Assembly: GCF_003351345.1 (NCBI RefSeq)
Contig: NZ_QQTO01000037.1
Span: forward strand, 371,501 to 435,500
Reading direction: 5' to 3'
Length of the DNA stretch: 64,000 bases
Origin: Allobosea caraganae
Lineage (GTDB): Bacteria; Pseudomonadota; Alphaproteobacteria; Rhizobiales; Beijerinckiaceae
The notes under the pieces are model-generated. The model did no database searches. It saw only the letters and a list, made by a program, of their open reading frames with translations, and was not told where the DNA came from. Both the position numbers and the translations under genes were made by a program. Of this stretch, positions 8,383-15,646 are shown piece by piece (the stretch's first letter is position 1; each line of letters opens with the position of its first letter).

Positions 8383-9324
8383 TCAATAGCGGATGCGCGG
8401 GTCGAACAGCGCGTAGCTGAGGTCGACCAGGAGGTTGACGAGGACATAGACGACCGAGAAGACCAGGATCAGCCCCTGCACCACCGGATAGTCGCGGCGC
8501 AGGATGGCGTCGGTGGTGAGCCGCCCCAGGCCGGGGATGTTGAACACCGTCTCGGTGACCACGACGCCGCCGAGCAGCGCGGCGATGCCGACGCCGACCA
8601 CCGTGACGATCGGGATCGCGGCGTTCTTCAGGGCGTGGCCGATGACGACCTTGCCCGGCTGCACGCCCTTGGCATGGGCGGTGCGGACATAGTCCTCCGC
8701 CAGCACCTCCAGCAACGCCGTGCGGGTGATCCGCGCCAGCAGCGCCGCATAGAGCATGGCGAGCGCCAGGCCGGGCAGGACGAGGCTGTTCAGGCAGGGC
8801 CACAGCCCTTGCGACAGCGGCACGTAGCCCTGCGTCGGGAACCAGCCGAGCCCGAGCGCGAAGACGTAGACCAGGAAGAAGGCGACGATGAAGACCGGCG
8901 AGGAGAAGCCGAGCATGGCGAAGGCCATCACGGCACGGTCTACGAGGCTGCCCGCCTTGATCGCGGCGAGCGTGCCGAGCGGCAGGGCGATCACCAGGGC
9001 CATCACGATCGCGACCAGCGCCAGCATAGCGGTCGGCTCGATGCGCAGGCCGATCAGCCTGGTCACCTCCATGTCCGAGAAGACCGAGCGGCCGAGATCG
9101 CCGCGCGCGATCTGCCCGGCCCAGCCGACGAGCTGCTCGACCAGCGGCTTGTTCAGCCCGAGCGTCTCGCGGATCGTCTCGATCTGCGCATTCGTCGCCT
9201 GGTCGCCGGCGATCAGGATCGCCGGATCGCCCGGCGTCAGCCTGAGAAGGAAGAACACGAAGAGCGCGACGAAGCCGAGGACCGGAACGGTCGAGGCGAG
9301 CCGGCGCAGGATGTAGGGGATCAT
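8383..9324 (-). CDS. Peptide-type ABC transporter permease (DppB family)
   Basis: The 313-residue inner-membrane permease starts at MIPYILRRLASTVPVLGFVA, the typical DppB N-terminus, so I take the ATG at 9324 rather than any extension upstream. The family motifs LTPGDPA and the EAA loop near RTALLEVLAEDYVRTAHAKG are present, and it ends in LVDLSYALFDPRIRY. It is the first gene of the leftward operon DppB-DppC-binding protein. No ATPase gene belongs to this operon. A LacI-type operator at 9399-9412 lies about 75 bases upstream. Confidence 0.92.
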   Translation of the reverse strand: MIPYILRRLASTVPVLGFVALFVFFLLRLTPGDPAILIAGDQATNAQIETIRETLGLNKPLVEQLVGWAGQIARGDLGRSVFSDMEVTRLIGLRIEPTAMLALVAIVMALVIALPLGTLAAIKAGSLVDRAVMAFAMLGFSSPVFIVAFFLVYVFALGLGWFPTQGYVPLSQGLWPCLNSLVLPGLALAMLYAALLARITRTALLEVLAEDYVRTAHAKGVQPGKVVIGHALKNAAIPIVTVVGVGIAALLGGVVVTETVFNIPGLGRLTTDAILRRDYPVVQGLILVFSVVYVLVNLLVDLSYALFDPRIRY

Positions 9325-9398
9325 GGGAGTAAGGCCGGGCGCAGAGGCGCGGCAAGGCACGACTTCGTCATCGCTAGCAACCCTCCCCGCGCTTTTGT

Positions 9399-9412
9399 TG
9401 TAAAACGTTTCA
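9399..9412. promoter_or_regulatory. LacI-family operator, transporter side
   Basis: TGTAAAACGTTTCA is a near-perfect palindrome around a central CG, as LacI-family regulators bind. Its complement TGAAACGTTTTACA matches the site at 9510-9523 at 13 of 14 positions. Confidence 0.7.
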
Positions 9413-9509
9413 AACAAGGCTCTCACAGAAGCCCTGATCCATCAAGCCCGATTTTTTCGAAACCTCTCTTGCCATCCCGGCGCTTCTCTTAGAAGCTGCC
9501 GCAAAATTT

Positions 9510-9523
9510 TGAACCGTTTTACA
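9510..9523. promoter_or_regulatory. LacI-family operator, regulator side
   Basis: TGAACCGTTTTACA lies 10 bases before the LacI gene start and just ahead of its GGGAGG ribosome binding site. It is the inverted twin of the site at 9399-9412 with one difference. The spacing of about 110 bases between centres would allow looping. Confidence 0.7.
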
Positions 9524-9533
9524 GGGAGGTTGG

Positions 9534-10562
9534 ATGGCGACGATTCGAGACGTGGCGCGCCTGGCGAACGTGTCGATGGCGACCGTGTCGAACGCGCTGA
9601 ACAGCTCCGATCGCGTCAGTCCCGAATTGCTGGCGCGGGTGCGCGCGGCCGTCGAGAAGCTGAGCTACGCCCCGCATGCCGGCGCGCGCTCGCTGCGCAA
9701 GCGTTCGAGCGGGCTGCTCGGCCTCGTCGTCGGCGACATCACCAACCCGTTCTTCTCCGACCTGTTCGAGGCGGTCGAGGATGCGGCGGCGGCGAACGGC
9801 TATCTCGTGCTGCTGTGCAATTCGAGCGAGCGCAGCGAGCGCGAGGAAGCGCATCTCAGGATGCTGCGCACGCAGCGCATCGACGGGCTGATCCTCGCCC
9901 CGACCGGCGCCGCCTCGATGCACCGCGCCGCGCTGCTGGCGCAGCTCGAAGTGCCGATCGTGCTGGTCGACCGCGCCATGGACGGGCTCGGCTACGACGC
10001 CGTGGTGCTCGACAACCGCAAGGCGGGCTTCGAGGCGACGAGCCATCTGATCGCCCGTGGCCACCGGCGCATCGGCCTGATCAACGGCCCCGAGATCGTC
10101 CGCACCGCGGCCGACCGCATGCATGGCTATCGCGAGGCGCTGCTCTCGGCCGGGCTGCCATTCGACCCGGCTCTGGTCCGCGATGCCGGCTTCCAGGAGC
10201 GGCCGGCCCATGACGCCTTCGGCGAGCTGATGGCGCTAGTGGAGCCGCCGACCGCGATCTTCGCCACCAACAACCTGATGACCATCGGCGTCGTCACGGC
10301 GCTGGCCGATCGCGGCCTGTCCTGCCCGGAGGACATCTCGCTCGTCGGCATTGACGACCTGCCCTGGGCCGATGCCGTGCTGCCCCGCCTCACCGCCATC
10401 GCGCAGCCCGTGCGCGCCATGGGCGAGACGGCGCTGACCCTGCTTGCCGAGCGCATCGCCGGCACAAGGCTCGGGCCCGGCACGACCACCGTGCTGGCGC
10501 CGCGCCTCGTCGTGCGCCGCTCCTGCGGCTCGCCCGTTCCCCTGAAGGCTGCCCATGTCTGA
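9534..10562 (+). CDS. LacI-family transcriptional regulator
   Basis: The 342-residue repressor opens with a LacI helix-turn-helix (MATIRDVARLANVSMATVSN, residues 1-20) and hinge helix, followed by a periplasmic-binding-protein-like sensor domain (SGLLGLVVGDITNPFF from about residue 58). The start is fixed by GGGAGG 6 bases upstream and the canonical N-terminus. Two matching operators sit between it and the divergent transporter operon, which indicates autorepression and control of the importer. Its stop overlaps the amidase start by 8 bases, so amidase, aldo/keto reductase and mutarotase are probably in its operon. The inducer is likely a sugar handled by these enzymes. Confidence 0.95.
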   Translation: MATIRDVARLANVSMATVSNALNSSDRVSPELLARVRAAVEKLSYAPHAGARSLRKRSSGLLGLVVGDITNPFFSDLFEAVEDAAAANGYLVLLCNSSERSEREEAHLRMLRTQRIDGLILAPTGAASMHRAALLAQLEVPIVLVDRAMDGLGYDAVVLDNRKAGFEATSHLIARGHRRIGLINGPEIVRTAADRMHGYREALLSAGLPFDPALVRDAGFQERPAHDAFGELMALVEPPTAIFATNNLMTIGVVTALADRGLSCPEDISLVGIDDLPWADAVLPRLTAIAQPVRAMGETALTLLAERIAGTRLGPGTTTVLAPRLVVRRSCGSPVPLKAAHV

Positions 10563-11976
10563 CCTGACCAAGCTCTCTGACCTGACCAAGCTCAGCGCGC
10601 TCGCCGCGCGCGACCTCCTGCTCGCCGGCGAGGTCAGCTCCGTCGAGCTCGTGCACGCCGCCGAAAAGCGCCTCGCCGAGGTCGAGCCCAGGCTCAACGC
10701 AGTGCCGACGCTCTGCCTCGAGCGCGCGCTGGAGCAGGCCGAGGCCGCCGACAAGGCGCGTCAGGCCGGCAAGCCCGCGCTGCTCGCCGGCCTGCCCATC
10801 GTCGTCAAGGACAACAACGACGTCGGCGGCGTCAGGAACACCGGCGGCACCTCGATCTTCCGCGACCGCATCTCCGAGAGCTCCGACCGCACCGTCGCCT
10901 TGATGGAAAAGAACGGCGCGGTCGTGCTCGGCAAGTCGAACCTCTCGGAGCTCGGCGGCGCCCAGACCACCAACAGCGTCCATGGCGCGACCCGCAACCC
11001 CTACGACACCCGGCTGACTTGCGGCGGCTCGTCGGGCGGCGCGGCGGTGGCGCTCGCGACCGGCGAGGCCTGGCTCGCCCATGGCAACGACTATGGCGGC
11101 AGCCTGCGCATCCCCGCCGCCTTCTGCAACGTCACGGGCCTGAGGCCGACGCCCGGCCGCGTGCCGCGCAAGCGCCTCGCCGACCCGTTCGACACGATCA
11201 TGGTGGAAGGGCCGATGGCGCGCGACGTCGCCGACCTCGCGCTGTTCTTCGACGCGATGGTCGGCTACGAGCCCGCCGACCTGCTGACCTCGCCCGCGAG
11301 CGAGCCGCCCTTCCTCGATGCGGCACGGAGCCCGGCCAAGCCCGCCCGCGTCGCGATCTCAGCCGATCTCGGCTCGCTGCCGGTGGCCGCGCCGATCCGG
11401 GCCGCGCTCGAAGGCTTCGCCGCCCATCTCGGCAAGGCCGGTGTCTCCGTCCATCGCGGCTCGCCTGCTGTCGATGGCGCCATGGATGCCTTCCGCGCGC
11501 TACGCGGCGAGGGCTTCTTCGCCACCTGGGAACCGACCTTCGCAGAGCACTACGAAAAATTCCCGAAGCCGGTGCTGGCCGACCTGCTGCGCGGGCGCGA
11601 CCAGCCCGGCCGCGCCATCGTCGCCGCCAACCGCTATCGCAGCGAGTTCTACCGCCGCGCCGTCGACTTCCTCGACGAGCACGATTTCCTGATCTGCCCG
11701 GCGACGCAGGCCCTGCCCTTCCCGGTCGAGACGCTCTACCTCAGCGAGATCGAGGGCGTGCCGATGCAGGACTATCTCGACTGGATCGCCGTCACGGCGA
11801 TCTGGTCGATCAGCAGCCTGCCCGCCATCGCCATACCGATCGGCTTCTCGCCGGAAGGGCTGCCGATCGGCATCCAGATCATCAGCCATGGCAAGCGCGA
11901 GGCCGATCTGTTCCGGCTGGCAGCCTGGATCGAGCGCGAGCTCGCCCTGCCCAAGACCCCGATCGACCCGCGCTGA
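10555..11976 (+). CDS. Amidase-signature family hydrolase
   Basis: The 473-residue enzyme of the amidase signature family cleaves a C-N amide bond. The catalytic set is visible: Lys85 in PIVVKD, Ser159/Ser160 in CGGSSGG and the nucleophile Ser183 in DYGGSLR. The gene starts inside the last codons of the LacI gene (8-base overlap), so it is translationally coupled. An 18-base tandem duplication directly after the start codon gives the residue repeat SDLTKL-SDLTKL. It sits between a sugar-type repressor and two sugar enzymes, so the substrate may be an amide-linked sugar derivative. That is inference, and no specific substrate can be named. Confidence 0.9.
   Translation: MSDLTKLSDLTKLSALAARDLLLAGEVSSVELVHAAEKRLAEVEPRLNAVPTLCLERALEQAEAADKARQAGKPALLAGLPIVVKDNNDVGGVRNTGGTSIFRDRISESSDRTVALMEKNGAVVLGKSNLSELGGAQTTNSVHGATRNPYDTRLTCGGSSGGAAVALATGEAWLAHGNDYGGSLRIPAAFCNVTGLRPTPGRVPRKRLADPFDTIMVEGPMARDVADLALFFDAMVGYEPADLLTSPASEPPFLDAARSPAKPARVAISADLGSLPVAAPIRAALEGFAAHLGKAGVSVHRGSPAVDGAMDAFRALRGEGFFATWEPTFAEHYEKFPKPVLADLLRGRDQPGRAIVAANRYRSEFYRRAVDFLDEHDFLICPATQALPFPVETLYLSEIEGVPMQDYLDWIAVTAIWSISSLPAIAIPIGFSPEGLPIGIQIISHGKREADLFRLAAWIERELALPKTPIDPR
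10558..10593 (+). repeat. 18-base perfect tandem duplication inside the amidase start
   Basis: Two adjacent perfect copies of TCTGACCTGACCAAGCTC encode SDLTKL twice at the amidase N-terminus. The duplication keeps the frame and lies outside the catalytic core. Confidence 0.95.
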
Positions 11977-11983
11977 GAGCTGG

Positions 11984-12017
11984 GCCCAAGAAAGACCCGA
12001 GCCCAAGAAAGACCTGA
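11984..12017 (+). repeat. 17-base tandem duplication between amidase and aldo/keto reductase
   Basis: GCCCAAGAAAGACCCGA is followed directly by GCCCAAGAAAGACCTGA with one difference. The pair fills most of the 45-base gap and ends 4 bases before the reductase ATG, so the purine-rich AAGAAAGA may serve as its ribosome binding site. Confidence 0.9.
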
Positions 12018-12021
12018 CCCC

Positions 12022-13026
12022 ATGACATTGCCCCAACGCAGCATCGCCGGCCTCCAGGTCACCGCGCTCGGCTTCGGCGGCGCCCCGCTCGGCGACCTCT
12101 ACGAACGCCTCGACGAGGGCACCGCGCAGGCCACGGTCACCGCCGTGCTCTCGGCCGGGATCAACCTGATCGACACCTCGCCATTCTACGGCCACGGCCT
12201 CTCCGAGCACCGGATCGGGGCCGCGCTGCGCAACGTGCCGCGCGACGGCATCGTCCTCTCGACCAAGGTCGGGCGCTGGATGGACCCGGCCAAGCCGAAC
12301 GCCGGCGGCTCCAACTTCGTCGGCGGCCTGCCGCACTCGGCCGTGATCGACTACTCCTATGACGGCGCCATGCGCTCCTTCGAGCAGTCGCTGCTGCGCC
12401 TCGGCACCGACCGCATCGACATCCTGCTGATCCACGACGTCGACGTCTGGACCCATGGCGAGATGATGGAGCAGCGCTTCAAGGAGGCGATGGAAGGCGC
12501 CTATCGCGCCCTCGACGCGCTGCGGTCTTCCGGCGCCGTCAAGGCCATCGGCATCGGCGTCAACGAAACCGAGATGTGCGAGCGCTTCGCCCGGGCCGGC
12601 GATTTCGACGTGATGCTGCTGGCCGGCCGCTACACGCTGCTGGAGCAGGGCGCGCTCGATGGCTTCCTGCCGCTGGCGGTTGAGAAGAAGATCGCGATCA
12701 TCCTTGCCGGCGTGTTCAATTCCGGCATCCTCGCGACCGGCGCCCAGGCCGGCGCGCATTATAATTACCGCGCCGCCGCGCCCGAGATCATCGCCCGCGT
12801 CGCCCGCATCGAAGCGATCTGCCACGCCCATGGCGTCCTGCTGCCACAGGCGGCGCTCGCCTTCGCCGGCGCCCATCCGGCCGTTGCCAGCGTGGTGCTG
12901 GGCGCGATCACGCCGGAGCAGGTGCAGCAGAACCTCGCCCTCTTCGCCAAGCCGACGCCCGCGCAGCTCTGGAGTGACCTCAAATCCGAGGGCCTGCTGC
13001 CCGCGCATGCGCCAGTGCCGGCGTGA
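12022..13026 (+). CDS. Aldo/keto reductase, aldose (L-fucose-type) dehydrogenase group
   Basis: The 334-residue NAD(P)-dependent oxidoreductase has a TIM-barrel aldo/keto reductase fold. The catalytic tetrad is visible as Asp51, Tyr56, Lys82 and His138 (DTSPFYG, LSTKVGR, ILLIHDVD). The GLSEHRIGAAL segment and overall length are typical of the aldose 1-dehydrogenase / L-fucose dehydrogenase / pyridoxal dehydrogenase branch. The FucU-type mutarotase gene follows 22 bases later, which supports oxidation of a free aldose such as L-fucose or D-arabinose at C1. It lies in the LacI-controlled operon. The exact sugar is inferred. Confidence 0.88.
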   Translation: MTLPQRSIAGLQVTALGFGGAPLGDLYERLDEGTAQATVTAVLSAGINLIDTSPFYGHGLSEHRIGAALRNVPRDGIVLSTKVGRWMDPAKPNAGGSNFVGGLPHSAVIDYSYDGAMRSFEQSLLRLGTDRIDILLIHDVDVWTHGEMMEQRFKEAMEGAYRALDALRSSGAVKAIGIGVNETEMCERFARAGDFDVMLLAGRYTLLEQGALDGFLPLAVEKKIAIILAGVFNSGILATGAQAGAHYNYRAAAPEIIARVARIEAICHAHGVLLPQAALAFAGAHPAVASVVLGAITPEQVQQNLALFAKPTPAQLWSDLKSEGLLPAHAPVPA

Positions 13027-13048
13027 GAACGGCTCCGGAAGCTTCGCC

Positions 13049-13507
13049 ATGCTGAAGGGCCTCGACCCGCTCCTGAGCCCGGATTTGCTCTGGCTGCTCG
13101 CCGCCATGGGCCATGGCGACGACATCGCCGTGGTCGACGCCAACCACCCGGCCGAGAGCATCGCGCGCTCCACCATATCCGGCCGGATCGTCCGGCTGCC
13201 CGGCCTGACCATGGCGCGCGCCGTCAGCGCCATCCTCACCGTGCTGCCGCTCGACGATTTCGAGCCCGCCCCGGCCCGGCGCATGCAGGTGGTGGGCGCT
13301 CCCGATACCATCCCGTTAGTCCAGCGCGAGGTCCAGGCCGTGCTCGACGCGGCGGCCGGCAACGCCTCGCCCATGGCCGGCATCGAGCGCTTCGCCTTCT
13401 ACGACAACGCCAAATCCGCCTTCGGCATCGTCCAGGTCGGCGACACCAGGCCCTATGGCTGCTTCCTGCTGCGTAAGGGCGTGCTCACGGCGGAGAGCGT
13501 GGATTAG
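13049..13507 (+). CDS. RbsD/FucU-family sugar mutarotase
   Basis: The 152-residue protein of the RbsD/FucU family interconverts the anomers of a free sugar. It has the expected GHGDDIAVVDANHPA motif with His22, Asp30 and His33, and the C-terminal YDNAKSAFGIVQVGDTRPYG block. Length and motifs fit L-fucose mutarotase better than ribose pyranase. The ATG at 13049 gives the usual MLKGLDPLLSPDLL start. It is the last gene of the LacI-amidase-reductase-mutarotase operon and would supply the right anomer to the aldose dehydrogenase. Confidence 0.9.
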   Translation: MLKGLDPLLSPDLLWLLAAMGHGDDIAVVDANHPAESIARSTISGRIVRLPGLTMARAVSAILTVLPLDDFEPAPARRMQVVGAPDTIPLVQREVQAVLDAAAGNASPMAGIERFAFYDNAKSAFGIVQVGDTRPYGCFLLRKGVLTAESVD

Positions 13508-13539
13508 CGCCCTTTGCGGCTAAGCGGAAACCTCGCCGC

Positions 13540-13644
13540 GTCATCCCGGACAAGCGGCGAAGCCGCGCCGTTCCGGGATCCATCGTAGAGCGCCGGAGCC
13601 CTACGATGGATCCCGGCGCTCCGCTTCGCTGCGGCCGGGATGAC
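13540..13644. repeat. Palindromic intergenic repeat, family B, copy 1
   Basis: The ends are GTCATCCCGG and CCGGGATGAC. Inner arms CCGGGATCCATCGTAG (13573-13588) and CTACGATGGATCCCGG (13601-13616) are perfect complements. A second copy lies at 56760-56863. The rest of the gap 13508-13840 shows no gene. Confidence 0.88.
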
Positions 13645-13840
13645 GGCGCTTGATTCTGGTTGAGCACGGCGTGCTCCAAGGCGGTGCCTAACCCGCCCGC
13701 TCTGTGACGCAGCGCACAGTCGCTCCCGCAGACACCGCCACCAGAGATTGTGCCGCGCCGGAATCTCGGTGATGCTCCCGGCCTGCCGGGCTTTGGTGGC
13801 GTCTTGCGCCACGCGATGCCATCTCGATTGGGGGGGTGCC

Positions 13841-15481
13841 ATGGGCTATCTCGAGGATCGTGACCTGGAGCAGATGGCGTCGTTCGACGCCGAGATTTCC
13901 CAGTTCATCAGCCGCCACCAGCAGAACCCCTCCACCGGCCGGCGCAAGACCATCATCCTGTTTCCCGGCGGCATGGGCTCCAGCCTGAAATGGGCGCGCA
14001 CCCCGCATGGCGTCACGCCCTATTCCTACGACACGGTCTGGCTGGGCTGCTCGATCATGAGCGGCGCCGGGCATCTCCTGAAGATGAACGGCGACGAGGA
14101 CGATGCCGGACATTTCGTCATTGCCGATGGCTGCGTCAGCTTCAGCGTCCCCTTCGTCGTGGACCTCGAACCCTATGACGACTTCCTGCGCTGGTGCGGG
14201 CAGAACGGCTTCGATTATTTCGTCTTCGCCTGGGACTGGCGGCGCCGGCCCGAGGCGGTGGCGGCCTTCTTCCTCAACACGTTCGTGCCGAAGTTCCGGT
14301 GCCGGGTTCAGGAGGCCTGCGGCGTCGACCCGTTCGACGACGTCACGCTGCTCGGCCACAGCTTCGGCGGCATGGCGATCAAGCTCATCCTCAACCATGG
14401 CGGCGCGATCGTCGACAAGGTCGACCGCGCGATCACGGTCGGCACGCCGTTCTACGGCCATGCCGGCCATATCCATCGTTACTTCAAGGGCGAGCCGCAG
14501 CTCGACGCCCTGCCAGGTTACGACAAGCGCGACCTCACCCAGCTCATCTCCTCGATGCGCGGGCCCTACACGCTGCTCTATCTCGACGAGGCGACCTATC
14601 AGCGCGACAAGACGGCGCTCGCCCAGGACGCCGCCTTCCCGATGCTGCGCTATCCGCTGCGGGACGCCACCACAAACGCCGTGGCGGACCCGTACAACCC
14701 CGGCACCTCGGGCCTTAAGCGCCGCTATCCCAGGGACTGGGGCTTCGTCTCCGCCGAACTCTCGCACGCCAGGGACACCTACCAGCAGGTCGCCAAACCC
14801 CTGAGCCCGCTGACCAATATGAAGCTGCACCACATCCGGGCCGTGCAGCAGCGCAACGGCACCAACGCCTACGACACGATCCATGAACAGAGCTGGGCAT
14901 GGATCGACCGCGACTTCGACCCCGAGTCGGATGAGACGCCGATCGAGGACAAGACGGTGTGCCAGGGCGATGGCGTCATCCCCGCCTGGTCGGCGCGGCT
15001 CGTCTCGGCGCTGCCGGAAAACGTCCATACCGTGTTCGGCGACATGGACGACGGCTTCGAGCATTCCGACCTGATGTCGGACGAGGGCATCCAGGACGAG
15101 ATTTTCGCGATCATCCACCAGACCACCAGGCGGAGCGCGTCCATGACGACGAAAAAGCGCAGCACCCCCAAGCCAAAGCTCGCATCGCGCGAGGAGCTCG
15201 CCGCCTTCCTCGACGAGATCAGGACGGAGCGCTCGCTCCTGGCCGCCAACGACGAGAAGCAGCGGCTGGCGGGCTTCAGCGCCCTGGCGCGGCACAGCCC
15301 GGACGAGTTGAGCCGCCTGCTGCGGCGGGCCTTTGCCGACCTGCCCAAGAGCCTCAGCCAGAAGCTCGGCAAGCCGCCGACGAAGCGCAGCGGCGAACCG
15401 CTCCACGATCCCGACGCCCCGCCGCCCCGCACCAGGGAGAAGCCGAAGCCGCGCGGCCCGCGCAAGCCGAAGGGCAAATAG
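13841..15481 (+). CDS. LCAT-like alpha/beta hydrolase (putative lipase/acyltransferase)
   Basis: The 546-residue protein resembles the lecithin:cholesterol acyltransferase family. It has an oxyanion-type FPGGMGSSL segment (residues 41-49), FAWDWRR (129-135) and the nucleophile elbow LGHSFGG with Ser174. Later blocks QGDGVIPAWS and GFEHSDLMSD may hold the acid and His of the triad. There is no clear signal peptide, so it is probably cytoplasmic. The last 70 residues are basic and proline-rich (KPKPRGPRKPKGK), perhaps a nucleic-acid or membrane contact. The ATG at 13841 follows a G-rich stretch. It stands alone between two repeats. The substrate is unknown. Confidence 0.75.
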   Translation: MGYLEDRDLEQMASFDAEISQFISRHQQNPSTGRRKTIILFPGGMGSSLKWARTPHGVTPYSYDTVWLGCSIMSGAGHLLKMNGDEDDAGHFVIADGCVSFSVPFVVDLEPYDDFLRWCGQNGFDYFVFAWDWRRRPEAVAAFFLNTFVPKFRCRVQEACGVDPFDDVTLLGHSFGGMAIKLILNHGGAIVDKVDRAITVGTPFYGHAGHIHRYFKGEPQLDALPGYDKRDLTQLISSMRGPYTLLYLDEATYQRDKTALAQDAAFPMLRYPLRDATTNAVADPYNPGTSGLKRRYPRDWGFVSAELSHARDTYQQVAKPLSPLTNMKLHHIRAVQQRNGTNAYDTIHEQSWAWIDRDFDPESDETPIEDKTVCQGDGVIPAWSARLVSALPENVHTVFGDMDDGFEHSDLMSDEGIQDEIFAIIHQTTRRSASMTTKKRSTPKPKLASREELAAFLDEIRTERSLLAANDEKQRLAGFSALARHSPDELSRLLRRAFADLPKSLSQKLGKPPTKRSGEPLHDPDAPPPRTREKPKPRGPRKPKGK

Positions 15482-15508
15482 GCCGGGGATCGCCGAACGC
15501 CGAAGCAG

Positions 15509-15646
15509 CTCAGAGACGGTTTGAGAATTCGCTGGCATGCGTCGGCTGGCGTGGTCGTCGAGAACCGGAGCGGAGCGGACATTTGGTCCGTGAGCGCCGG
15601 AAGCGCAGGTGATCGCGCCAGTAGAAAGATCAAACGGTCTCTCAGA
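15509..15646. repeat. Palindromic intergenic repeat, family D
   Basis: The outer arms AGAGACGGTTTGA (left) and TCAAACGGTCTCT (right) are complementary with one mismatch. An inner near-palindrome is built on CGGAC-N5-GTCCG and flanking CCGG. The right end supplies the stop codon of the radical SAM gene. It sits between two convergent genes. Confidence 0.7.
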
